Shown: piece by piece, positions 53,678 through 62,501 of the stretch | How positions within the stretch are numbered: the stretch's first letter is position 1 | Layout of the letters: every line of letters begins with the position of its first letter | Source: Bacteroidia bacterium | Lineage (GTDB): Bacteria > Bacteroidota > Bacteroidia > B-17B0 > Aurantibacillaceae | Reading direction: 5' to 3' | Length of the DNA stretch: 64,000 nt | Assembly: GCA_014378485.1 (NCBI GenBank) | Contig: JACMNO010000070.1 | Location: 1 to 64,000, forward strand | Position numbers and translations under genes: made by a program | Notes under the pieces: generated by a model | What the model was told of the DNA's origin: nothing | Seen by the model: only the letters and a program-made list of their open reading frames with translations | Database searches by the model: none

Positions 53678-55171
53678 ATGAAAATGAAAAAATTAGTACT
53701 GATATGCGCTTGTTGTTTAACAACTCTTCTGGCCATGTCCCAAACGGAAGAGAAAAAATGGAACGTAGGATTTTATGGCGGTATCACCCAATACAACGGT
53801 GATAAAGGAATGAACTTTTACCAGACCAATCAACCTGCAACTTACGCATTTGCAAGTGTTTCTATTTCCCGTTATTTAAGCAAACATTTCGATGCCTCTA
53901 TTTTTTTTACAAGAGGTGAATTAGGAAATACCGAACCACGTTCACCATGGACTCAACCAAGTGATGAACCAATTCATTTTTTAGTTCGATTAAATACGTT
54001 TAATGCATTGTTACGTTATAATATACTTGCTCCTAAATGGGCAATTCGTCCTTACTTATATTTAGGTGCAGGCGGCATCATGCACGAAGCTATTCACTCT
54101 TTAGACAAAGAAAGATATGATTATGCACTGCCTTCTTTTGGTGGAGGTCTTAATTTCCGCTTAAACAGCGTGGTTTCTTTTCAGTTAGAAGAATCATTTA
54201 TGTACACAACCGCTGATGATATTGATGGCGATGTACACGGCCCTAATGATGGTTATTTATTCCATAAAGTTGGTTTAACTTTTAATTTAGGAAAACAAAA
54301 AGATACCGATGGTGATGGCGTTTCCGATAAAAAAGACCAATGCCAAAATACACCACCAGGTATCAGTGTAAATGCAGTAGGTTGTCCGCTTGATCGTGAT
54401 AATGATGCTATTGCTGATTATTTGGATGCCTGTCCTGATATTGCAGGAGTTGCATCTTTAAACGGTTGTCCTGATAAAGACATGGATGGCATAACTGATA
54501 AAGAAGATCGTTGTCCGGATGTTTTCGGGCCAGTTGAAACTAAAGGCTGCCCTGATGCTGATAAAGATGGCATTGTAGATATTGATGATAAATGTGCAGG
54601 AACAAAAACCGGTTATAAAGTAGATGCAACAGGTTGTACCCTTGATAATGATAAAGATGGTATTGTTAATGAAGAAGATGTTTGTCCTGAATTAGCAGGT
54701 ACATTAGCTTTCAAAGGTTGTCCTGATACTGATGGAGATGGCGTTTCTGATAAAGACGATCGTTGCCCTACTGTTAAAGGAACACTTGAAAACAAAGGTT
54801 GTCCCGAAATTGCTAAAGTTGATATTCAACGTATCACAGTGATTGCTGGTAAAATTTATTTTGAAACCGGTAGTGCTAAACTTAAGTTGATCTCTAATTC
54901 ATCTTTAGATGATCTTAGTGATATCCTTAAACGTAATGAAGTTGTTAATTTAACTATTGAAGGACACACTGATAATGTTGGTGATGATGCTTATAACATG
55001 ACCCTCTCTCAACAAAGAACAGAATCAGTTAAAGAATACTTAATTGCTAAAGGTATCTCAGCAGCACGCTTAACTGCTATTGGATATGGCGAAACTAAGC
55101 CGGTAGCTGATAATACAAAAGCTGCAGGTAAAGCAAAAAACAGAAGAGTTGAACTTAAAACTTCGTATTAA
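53678..55171 (+). CDS. OmpA-family outer-membrane protein with thrombospondin type 3 repeats
   Basis: A 497-residue protein with a signal peptide (about 1-22, ending LAMSQ). Residues about 25-207 form an eight-stranded OmpA-like barrel. Residues about 208-378 hold Asp-rich thrombospondin type 3 repeats (DTDGDGVSDKKDQC, DKDGIVDIDDKC, DTDGDGVSDKDDRC...) that bind calcium and form a rigid rod. The C-terminal OmpA domain (about 390-497) has IEGHTDNVGDDAYNMTLSQQ and RVEL, which grips peptidoglycan through DAP. The gene is flanked by two direct copies of a small-protein gene tail (53328-53420 and 55284-55370). Confidence 0.93.
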   Translation: MKMKKLVLICACCLTTLLAMSQTEEKKWNVGFYGGITQYNGDKGMNFYQTNQPATYAFASVSISRYLSKHFDASIFFTRGELGNTEPRSPWTQPSDEPIHFLVRLNTFNALLRYNILAPKWAIRPYLYLGAGGIMHEAIHSLDKERYDYALPSFGGGLNFRLNSVVSFQLEESFMYTTADDIDGDVHGPNDGYLFHKVGLTFNLGKQKDTDGDGVSDKKDQCQNTPPGISVNAVGCPLDRDNDAIADYLDACPDIAGVASLNGCPDKDMDGITDKEDRCPDVFGPVETKGCPDADKDGIVDIDDKCAGTKTGYKVDATGCTLDNDKDGIVNEEDVCPELAGTLAFKGCPDTDGDGVSDKDDRCPTVKGTLENKGCPEIAKVDIQRITVIAGKIYFETGSAKLKLISNSSLDDLSDILKRNEVVNLTIEGHTDNVGDDAYNMTLSQQRTESVKEYLIAKGISAARLTAIGYGETKPVADNTKAAGKAKNRRVELKTSY

Positions 55172-55193
55172 TTAAAGAGTGTTTTGTTTGGGG

Positions 55194-55232
55194 AATGGCG
55201 TGTTAAGATTTATCTTAACACGCCATTTTTTT
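55194..55232 (+). terminator. Strong terminator after the OmpA-family gene
   Basis: AATGGCGTGTTAAGA (55194-55208) pairs perfectly with TCTTAACACGCCATT (55213-55227) with a 4-nt loop, followed by a T run. Confidence 0.92.
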
Positions 55233-55283
55233 GAATTAGATCCTTTGGTTTAAATTAGTGTCATTTAGATTGGGCTTTTTAAA

Positions 55284-55733
55284 TTACCTCCAATTAAAAC
55301 AAACATCTACAAGGTGTTTGTTTTTTTTATGCGATCCCATTTTCTCAAAAACATGGCGTTCAAACTTTTTAAAGTTTTTAGTGAAAGTATGTCTATTTGA
55401 TCTTGAGTTGGAAGACCCAGTTGAGGATATTCGTAGGGACGTATTAAATGAAAAGTTAATACCATTTCCAATTCTGTTTTTCGAATCCTTGTTCTGCCTT
55501 ACATTATTATAGGACTGTTCCTGAATATCATTTTTATCAAAATTAATTTGCGTTGGCATTTCATTTCCTACATTATTATCGTTTTTAAAATAGGATGGTT
55601 TACTCATATTCGTTTGGGAAACCACCAAAGATGGGTTTATGTTACTCGTTAAAAAGAAATTTTCCATCTGTTGTTGCTGAGAGAATAATGCCGCCGTCAA
55701 TCCAATAAACGATGAAAACGAAATATAACGCAT
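55284..55733 (-). CDS. Small Ser/Asn-rich basic secreted protein
   Basis: From ATG 55733 the protein has 149 residues: a signal-like hydrophobic N-terminus (MRYISFSSFIGLTAALFSQ), a Ser/Asn/Gln-rich middle with no recognised fold, then a basic tail ending in HKKNKHLVDVCFNWR. An earlier in-frame ATG (55754) would add seven residues. The C-terminal peptide is the only part conserved in the remnant at 53328-53420, so it is probably the functional or selected part. It is convergent with ompA and lies beside a MITE-like element. Function unknown; reality as a gene rests on the duplicated, conserved tail and signal peptide. Confidence 0.5.
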   Translation of the reverse strand: MRYISFSSFIGLTAALFSQQQQMENFFLTSNINPSLVVSQTNMSKPSYFKNDNNVGNEMPTQINFDKNDIQEQSYNNVRQNKDSKNRIGNGINFSFNTSLRISSTGSSNSRSNRHTFTKNFKKFERHVFEKMGSHKKNKHLVDVCFNWR

Positions 55734-55783
55734 GAGAGGAATTACTTGAATCAAGTATCGTAAAACACATTCATTAAGTATTT

Positions 55784-56151
55784 AGGGTTCACTCAATAAG
55801 TCAATTTTACTTTTTACTTTCTTTTTGCTTGGCAAAAAAAAACAAAAACCCAAGGCGAAAGACCAACTCTCATTTTTTATCTCACAAAATGTCTCCGCAG
55901 TGCCGCCTAAAAAATCGTAGTTCGCTCTCTTTATTCATGTTGTTTTTATTATGCTTTAGGAATAAATGAGTGCTCCGCAATTCGCCAAAAACAGCCGCAC
56001 TCACGCCATGGCGTGACTAACGTATGATAAATGTGATGCTAAATGATGCGAACCTTTTCAAATATTTTCTGCAAAAGCCTTGCATAAAAAAGAAAGTAAA
56101 CTCTCTAAAATAGTTGAATCTATTACTATTTCAGTGTTTTGAGTGAACCCT
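55784..56151. mobile_element. MITE-like element (368 bp, non-coding) with terminal inverted repeats; contains family B repeat, copy 2
   Basis: Ends AGGGTTCACTCAA (55784-55796) and TTGAGTGAACCCT (56139-56151) are perfect 13-bp inverted repeats. ATTT stands outside both ends (55780-55783 and 56152-56155), a possible 4-bp target duplication, though AT-rich sequence could give it by chance. The interior shares the ACTTTCTTT start and the 36-bp block with CGCACTCACGCC (55984-56019) with the element at 12327-12540. No transposase or coding frame is seen, so mobility would depend on an enzyme in trans. Confidence 0.5.
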
Positions 56152-56237
56152 ATTTATAGAATTGTTAAGGAACGGTAAAAGACAGAAGAGTTAACGATTT
56201 TTAGGAATTCCTAAATTCTCAATAATAATTCGTTATA

Positions 56238-56735
56238 TTATAATCTGTTTCCCAATTCAATCACCGCAAGATCTTTGATCTCTGTTTTATCAATTACGAA
56301 ACGTAATACAGTTTTAACCTGGTGAAATCCATGAATACCGCAAGCTCCCGGGTTCATATGCAAAACATCATATTGCTTCTGATACATCACTTTTAAAATA
56401 TGGGAATGTCCGCAAATAAATAATTTTGGTTTTTCCTCTAATAAAATTTCTTTTACCTCTTTTAAATAGTTAGTAGGCTGTCCACAAATGTGGGTAATAA
56501 ACACTTTTACTTCTTCACAGATGAAAATTAAATTTTTTTGAAATTCTTTCCTGGCATCAGCGTCATCAATATTGCCAAATACGGCGCGCAAAGGTTTTAG
56601 TTTTTTTATTTCATCCGCCACTACTAGGTTTCCAATATCACCGGCATGCCAAATCTCGTCCGCAGCCTCAATATGCTTAAGCAATGCCTTATCCAAATGG
56701 CTGTGAGTATCGGATATCAAAAGAATGTTTTTCAC
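56238..56735 (-). CDS. YfcE/MJ0936-family metallophosphoesterase
   Basis: A 165-residue calcineurin-like phosphodiesterase with all metal motifs: ISDTHSHLD, WHAGDIGN, FGNIDD, ITHICGQ and CGHSHILK. Family members hydrolyse phosphodiesters with Mn or similar ions; physiological substrates are unknown in most. Cytoplasmic, no signal. It lies downstream of the amidase gene but is separated from it by the palindromic terminator 56766-56797, so it is probably expressed on its own. The gap 55755-56237 downstream holds the MITE-like element and nothing else recognised. Confidence 0.88.
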   Translation of the reverse strand: MKNILLISDTHSHLDKALLKHIEAADEIWHAGDIGNLVVADEIKKLKPLRAVFGNIDDADARKEFQKNLIFICEEVKVFITHICGQPTNYLKEVKEILLEEKPKLFICGHSHILKVMYQKQYDVLHMNPGACGIHGFHQVKTVLRFVIDKTEIKDLAVIELGNRL

Positions 56736-56765
56736 TAAGTAATGATACTGGTTTTATATAAAATA

Positions 56766-56797
56766 AAAAAGCGTTGAATAATTATTCAACGCTTTTT
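56766..56797. terminator. Palindromic terminator of the amidase gene
   Basis: AAAAAGCGTTGAATAA (56766-56781) and TTATTCAACGCTTTTT (56782-56797) form a 32-bp perfect palindrome ending in a T-tract in either direction. It lies 20 bp after the amidase stop on the minus strand. Confidence 0.85.
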
Positions 56798-56816
56798 ATA
56801 ATAAACTATTTTCTTA

Positions 56817-59800
56817 TTAATTTTTAATCATTTTCTTATAGTAGTCCTGTTCGTTATATTTTACTTTCAACCAGTAAACACCACTGCTCAGATTAAGATC
56901 AGTCATTGGCAAAACTTTAGTATACATCCCCGCATTTTCTTTAAATACACGATGCAAAATCTCTTTACCTAAAACATCATATAACATAAATTCAATCTGA
57001 CTATCTGAATTCAAATTAAATGATACTTGAATTATATCTGAGAAAGGGTTAGGGTTGATTGAAATATAATTTTCAGAATTCAGGATATTGATTCCTGTGC
57101 AAATACCTACCGTTAAAGAGAAGGTATTACTGGATGAACAGGAACCTGATGTGCCTGTCGCAGAATAAACTGTATTTACTGTAGGATTAGCAACAACCAT
57201 ACTACCTGAGGATGCGCTCAAATTTGCTACTGGACTCCAAGAATATGAACCTGCACCTGTTGCAGTTAATGTTGTTGATTGGCCTGTGCAAATAGAAGCG
57301 TTTGACGCAGATACAGTAACAGTTGGGTTTGGAGTAACAGTTAATGAATAAAAGTTATTACTTGTACAGGAACCTGTTGTTCCTATTACTGTATATGTTA
57401 TACTTGTTGCAGGATTAGCAATGACAGCATTTCCAGTACTGGTATTTAAATTGGTGGCCGGGCTCCATATATATGAACTTGCACCACTAACACTTAAGGT
57501 GGAATTCGCTCCTGCACAAATAGAAGCATTAGATGCTGATACGGAAACTGTTGGATTTGGGCTAACAGTAATGGTTTTAGTTGCCGTATTAGTTCCGGTA
57601 GTATTTGATGCTGTTAAAGTAACGGTATAAACCCCCGAATTAGAATAGGTAATGGAAATATTTTGTGTATTTGCTGTAGCAGGGGATGCACCGGTCATAT
57701 TCCATAACCAGTTCGTTGGGCCTCCGGAAGAAGCATCAGATAATGCAACGGTCTGTCCGGCACAAACTGTATTAACCGCATTAATAGAAGCTGTTGGAGC
57801 CGTTGGAACAGAAATTGTAACGGTTTGCCCGTTTGTACTGATCACATTACTAAATAAACCAGCGCCATTTTCCGACTTCACATTAAAATAATAAGTGGTG
57901 CCATTCACTAACGTTAAATTTTTTGCAGTAACAGTAGTGTCTCCCCAGTTACTAGTCCAAGTTAGTGTATTAACCGCGCCCGGGCTTGTGCCTATGGAAT
58001 ACCAATATTTTGCGATAGCCGAATTGGGATCCTTAGATGATGACCAGTTAGCCGATAAAGAATCACTTGTTATAACATTGTTTATATCCGATGATTTACC
58101 ATCTTTAATAGTAGCAATATTAGATGGATTAGTCCAGTCAATATTTACATCTTCGTAATCGATGGAGGATAAATTTCCGGCAATATCATTCACAATTGAT
58201 TTAACCTTACATGCATATTGCGTAGGGTTTGGATTTTGATAACGGGCGTCATTTGCATTTCCGGCACCAACAGGAACAGTTACAGATGCCGTTGGACGAG
58301 AACGATATACTTTTATTTCATCAAGGCTCCACTTACAATCGCCACTTCGAAAAGATATATAACTGCCATTAGCTAGTGGAGAAACATCACCTGCTACTAA
58401 TGGTGTATTATCAGTCCAGGTAGCAACCAATGTATTATCTTTATACACATCAATTTTACCGGTTGTTCTGTCAAATATTACTTTATAATCATACCACTGA
58501 TTAGCAACAATTGCTACATTGGCAGAATCTGCTTTTAAATAAAATACATCGTTCACGGTTTTATAAATCTGAACTTTCGGCGCATCTAATCTGAAATACA
58601 CGAAATAAGAATTTCCCCTGTTTGGCAGTGTTGGATTATCAATAAAAAAGTGAAACCCTGCTCTTCTGTTAGTACCTGTACCATCAATTTTTCCTTTAAA
58701 ATTATATAAGTATCTATTAGATAAAGTTTGGGTGAGCGTCGCATAAATGCTGGTATTAGAAGCAGTGGTTGTGGTTTGCAAGGATTGTTCCAATGCATTA
58801 TTTGCAATTCCCCACGTGCCTGCACCTTGCGTCCAGTCAGGATGTATAGCCGAATCAAAATTATCAGAGAAAAAACCACGGGTGTAATTACCTCTCCATT
58901 CAGTGCCGTTAAAATCAATTACCTGGTAAAAACTTTTTCCAAGCCCTGAACCTCCGGCATTATCAGCATCCGTAAACGTTGATGTAAATGTTGCTGTTTT
59001 CCATGCTCCTGTAGTACTTACCATTGTAGTTGGCGCAATATTATCAACGGAAGTAGTTGAACTTGGAACAGCATTTGTTGTGTAAGTGGCTGCCCAACCC
59101 GAAGCAGTTGTGCCACAGTCTGAACGAAATTCAACCAATAAATTTGCCCCTGTGGAATTTATATTTCCCGGCGAAACTGTACTGGTGTATTTTCCTATCA
59201 ATGGGGCATTTACAGTGCTACCATCATAAATAAACATATAATCATAATTTTTTTCCACGTTAAAAGTCGTAAAGTTCATGCTCACTGAAGTTGCTCCTCC
59301 TGCTGGCTTAAACAACCATAACTTACGTTCATCATTTGAGTATGCGGCGGCTGAACCACCGGTATCATAAAAGGTTCCACCGGTTGCAGTAATAGTTGTT
59401 GTTACAGGAGTATTATTTAACAATTTATAAAATTTATCCCAATTCCAATAAGGCCCAGGGTCGCTGTGTGTTTGATTAGGAAACATTTGATGTCCTTTAA
59501 TTTTTACACAGGTTCCTTGCTGACATTGCTGTGTTGTTCCGCTACAACCAGGGCCAAAGTAACAACGCAATGGACTAATAGAATGGCTGCTACACATATC
59601 TCTTACTAATGCGGCACTGGAAGTGAGCATCGCTGTTGTGTACCATGACGCGCCACTACTAGCATAACCTTCATGTTCTATACCTAAAGTATATGGATTT
59701 TCTGAACCGATGTGCCAGGCTTTATCAATCTCATAAACCATTTGTGTAATTTGTCCGTCAGAACTCCTTACTACATAATGCGCAGAAGCGGAAGCACTAC

Positions 59801-60635
59801 AATTTTTAAACCATGAGATACATCCTGCATAGCTGCCTTCCACGTCATGAATCGCTACCATTGTAATAGCGGCACCGCTCCTGGAACTGTAATTACAGGT
59901 GGTTGGGTTCCATAAAGCCGGGGCATAATCAGGAGAAGTTACTGCATTTGTAACTCCTGAAGACTTATAAGAAGCGCCTGATGAGTTAGTAACAGTAGAA
60001 GGACTAATAACAATTGAAGAAGAACTTAATACCTCATAATTAGATCCAAAAATACCCTGCATATCAATCTGATAGTCAGGAAAGCCGTAAAAATCCTGAA
60101 AATCTCCCTTTGATAAAAACCAATACAATTGATATAAATGCGCGTTCATTGCAAAGTCATTCTGTAGATCGTTTACCAAAGGCAGTTCGCTTAACGCAAT
60201 AAAAACCGGCAAGTAAGTCTTTAAGTCATCACCGTAAATGGAATTCTGTTGCTGCAACATTGAAAATGCTTTTGCGTAAGCAAGGATATTTTTCTCTACA
60301 TCCGTTTTTATATCTGAAACAGAGTATCCGGATAACTGGGAAACAAGGACAAGATTATTCCTAAAATATCCCTGTCCGTTTTCCGTTAATCCCATTACAC
60401 CAAAAGCTGTTGGATATCCTATACAACTTGGCTCCTGCAAATTAGATCCTAACTGAGTAAATCTGCTTTGTGAAAAAGCAACCGATTCTAATACTCCTTT
60501 AGGAAGAGAGGGATTCAGGTTATAAGCCTTTCGAAAAGATGCATCGTAAGGATTATTGATTAATAACTCATCAATAGAACTTGCAAAAGATTGCAGAGAA
60601 AAAACTCCGATAATAAATAGTAATATTTTTTTCAT
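56817..60635 (-). CDS. Giant secreted N-acetylmuramoyl-L-alanine amidase with CUB, FN3, PKD domains and T9SS sorting domain
   Basis: A 1272-residue protein with a signal peptide (1-18). Residues about 35-130 look like a lytic-transglycosylase/lysozyme-like fold (PKGVLESVAFSQSRFT, FGVMGLTENG), but Gln56 stands at the usual catalytic Glu. An amidase_2 domain (about 240-405) carries the zinc ligands H263 (VAIHDVEG), H382 and D392 (GHQMFPNQTHSDPG). Then come a CUB domain (about 415-522), a laminin-G-like beta-sandwich, FN3-like and PKD domains (TWLWNMTGASP-like), two Ig-like repeats and a type A T9SS domain (SINPNPFSDIIQVSF to KKMIKN). It should cut peptide from glycan in peptidoglycan, probably outside the cell. 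Confidence 0.88.
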   Translation of the reverse strand: MKKILLFIIGVFSLQSFASSIDELLINNPYDASFRKAYNLNPSLPKGVLESVAFSQSRFTQLGSNLQEPSCIGYPTAFGVMGLTENGQGYFRNNLVLVSQLSGYSVSDIKTDVEKNILAYAKAFSMLQQQNSIYGDDLKTYLPVFIALSELPLVNDLQNDFAMNAHLYQLYWFLSKGDFQDFYGFPDYQIDMQGIFGSNYEVLSSSSIVISPSTVTNSSGASYKSSGVTNAVTSPDYAPALWNPTTCNYSSRSGAAITMVAIHDVEGSYAGCISWFKNCSASASAHYVVRSSDGQITQMVYEIDKAWHIGSENPYTLGIEHEGYASSGASWYTTAMLTSSAALVRDMCSSHSISPLRCYFGPGCSGTTQQCQQGTCVKIKGHQMFPNQTHSDPGPYWNWDKFYKLLNNTPVTTTITATGGTFYDTGGSAAAYSNDERKLWLFKPAGGATSVSMNFTTFNVEKNYDYMFIYDGSTVNAPLIGKYTSTVSPGNINSTGANLLVEFRSDCGTTASGWAATYTTNAVPSSTTSVDNIAPTTMVSTTGAWKTATFTSTFTDADNAGGSGLGKSFYQVIDFNGTEWRGNYTRGFFSDNFDSAIHPDWTQGAGTWGIANNALEQSLQTTTTASNTSIYATLTQTLSNRYLYNFKGKIDGTGTNRRAGFHFFIDNPTLPNRGNSYFVYFRLDAPKVQIYKTVNDVFYLKADSANVAIVANQWYDYKVIFDRTTGKIDVYKDNTLVATWTDNTPLVAGDVSPLANGSYISFRSGDCKWSLDEIKVYRSRPTASVTVPVGAGNANDARYQNPNPTQYACKVKSIVNDIAGNLSSIDYEDVNIDWTNPSNIATIKDGKSSDINNVITSDSLSANWSSSKDPNSAIAKYWYSIGTSPGAVNTLTWTSNWGDTTVTAKNLTLVNGTTYYFNVKSENGAGLFSNVISTNGQTVTISVPTAPTASINAVNTVCAGQTVALSDASSGGPTNWLWNMTGASPATANTQNISITYSNSGVYTVTLTASNTTGTNTATKTITVSPNPTVSVSASNASICAGANSTLSVSGASSYIWSPATNLNTSTGNAVIANPATSITYTVIGTTGSCTSNNFYSLTVTPNPTVTVSASNASICTGQSTTLTATGAGSYSWSPVANLSASSGSMVVANPTVNTVYSATGTSGSCSSSNTFSLTVGICTGINILNSENYISINPNPFSDIIQVSFNLNSDSQIEFMLYDVLGKEILHRVFKENAGMYTKVLPMTDLNLSSGVYWLKVKYNEQDYYKKMIKN

Positions 60636-60722
60636 AAAATGTTTTTTAATTCTTTTAAATCTATAAAAAAACGAATAGACTAAAAAGTTAAAAATTTACT
60701 AAATAGGTTTAGAACGAAAATT

Positions 60723-62501
60723 TTATGCAAGTTCAAGCATTTTTTTATACACTCCATCTACTTTATCGCTTAAATCAGAGGTATAACCTTGTTCTATGAT
60801 CTCGCCTTTATCCATTACAATGATTTTTTTTGCATGATGGATTGTGGATAAGCGATGGGCTATAATAATGGAAGTTCGGTTTTTAGCTAATTCAAACGAC
60901 GCTTTTTGAATCAGTTTTTCTGTTTCCAGATCAATGGAAGAAGTAGCTTCATCCAACACAAAAATTGGCGGATCATATACGTAAGCTCTTACAAAAGCAA
61001 CCAACTGCCTTTGTCCGGCAGACAACATCGCACCTCTTTCCTTTACATTATAATGATAACCTCCCGGTAAACCATTTATAAATTCATGGATCCCTATTTT
61101 TTTAGCCGCATCCATCACATTTTTTTCAGTAATGGAAGGATTATGAAGTGTGATATTATTTAAAATTGTATCGCTGAACAAAAACACATCCTGCAATACT
61201 ACACCAACAGATTCCCTTAATTCGTTCAATCGGTAATCAGAAAGGTCAACACCATCAATCATGATCTGACCTTTGTTTATTTCATAGAACCTGCTCAATA
61301 AATTAATAATACTCGACTTCCCCGCCCCTGTTGCGCCAATAATTGCTACTGTTTCACCATGCTCAATAGTAAATGAAATATTTTTGATCACATAATTCTC
61401 TTCTTTATAAGAAAACCAAACGTTTTTAAATTCCACTTTTCCCTTTATTTCTTTTGCAGAAACAATTCCTGATTCTGAAATAATTTCTTCCGTATCAATT
61501 ACTTTAAATACTCGTTCGGAAGCCACGATTCCCATTTGCAAAGTATTCAAACGATCTGCCAACAAACGGATAGGGCGAAACACCATATTAATCATCATGA
61601 TAAAAAAAGTAATATCGCCCAACTGAATATTGTATTCATTTGATTTTAATCCCGCAAACCATATAAACAAGGCGATTGAAACTGCCGATAGTATTTCAAC
61701 AACCGGAAAAAAAACTGAGTAATACCATATCGAACGGATATTTGCATCTTTATGTTTTTGATTGATCTCCTTGAATTTTTCATATTCAATTTTTTCGCGG
61801 TTAAATAATTGCACGATACGCATTCCTGAAATATGCTCGTTAGTAAAAGCATTTAAAGAAGCCACTGCATTCCGCACTTCTGTAAAAGTTTTTTTAACAC
61901 CATTCTTAAATAAATTAGTGGCTACCATTAATAAAGGAATGGTACTCAATGTGACTAAAGCTAATGCCCAGTTTTTCAATAGCATGGCCGTGATAAAAAT
62001 AGTGAGCATTAATAGATCACCGCAAATAACAATAAATCCCTGCGAAAACACATCACTCAAACTTTCAATATCAGATATAGCCCTAGTGACAAGTGTTCCA
62101 ACCGGTGTGTGATCAAAGTACGAATTTTTTAATTTTAAAATATGGCTATACACTTGCAGACGCAAATCCTTTACAATATTTTGTCCTAACAGGTTGGTGA
62201 TATAAATATTTGTAAACTGCAGTAGTGCTTCGATCAGCAAAACACCAATCAAAAAAAGACCCATCATATTGATGTAATTAATTTTGTCAGCATCAGGAAG
62301 ATAACCTGCATCAGAAGAATTTACAGCGCCAATGCAGTTCAGCATTTTATTTATAAGTAAAGGTCTTACAATGGTTAATGAAGAAAGCGTTAAAGTTAAA
62401 GTAACCGCTAAGTAAAATAATCGTTTATAAGGCTTGCTATAAGAAAGGATTCGTTTTAAAAGCGTAAAACTAAATTTACTTTTTGGATCTGTCTTAGTCA
62501 T
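60723..62501 (-). CDS. ABC exporter, membrane and ATPase domains fused (MsbA-like half-transporter)
   Basis: A 592-residue half-transporter. The six-helix ABC membrane domain (about 20-325) is followed by the ATPase (about 350-590) with Walker A IIGATGAGKSSI, signature LSAGQRQL, Walker B PIFVLDEATSS and the switch His in IAHRLSTI. It works as a homodimer or with a partner, exporting lipids, peptides or drugs; the substrate is unknown. The ATG overlaps the truA stop by 8 bp (ATGACTAA), so the two are translationally coupled. Confidence 0.9.
   Translation of the reverse strand: MTKTDPKSKFSFTLLKRILSYSKPYKRLFYLAVTLTLTLSSLTIVRPLLINKMLNCIGAVNSSDAGYLPDADKINYINMMGLFLIGVLLIEALLQFTNIYITNLLGQNIVKDLRLQVYSHILKLKNSYFDHTPVGTLVTRAISDIESLSDVFSQGFIVICGDLLMLTIFITAMLLKNWALALVTLSTIPLLMVATNLFKNGVKKTFTEVRNAVASLNAFTNEHISGMRIVQLFNREKIEYEKFKEINQKHKDANIRSIWYYSVFFPVVEILSAVSIALFIWFAGLKSNEYNIQLGDITFFIMMINMVFRPIRLLADRLNTLQMGIVASERVFKVIDTEEIISESGIVSAKEIKGKVEFKNVWFSYKEENYVIKNISFTIEHGETVAIIGATGAGKSSIINLLSRFYEINKGQIMIDGVDLSDYRLNELRESVGVVLQDVFLFSDTILNNITLHNPSITEKNVMDAAKKIGIHEFINGLPGGYHYNVKERGAMLSAGQRQLVAFVRAYVYDPPIFVLDEATSSIDLETEKLIQKASFELAKNRTSIIIAHRLSTIHHAKKIIVMDKGEIIEQGYTSDLSDKVDGVYKKMLELA

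Noticed and set aside
54300-54810. Regularly spaced similar units that could suggest a tandem DNA repeat or CRISPR
   Set aside because: They are in frame and encode Asp-rich thrombospondin type 3 repeats of the OmpA-family protein.
55258-55512. Plus-strand open frame after the OmpA gene
   Set aside because: It overlaps the minus-strand small-protein gene, whose C-terminal peptide is conserved in a second copy; the plus frame is not.
57100-57620. Repeated blocks near the 3' end of the amidase gene
   Set aside because: They encode two homologous Ig-like modules; no separate repeat element.
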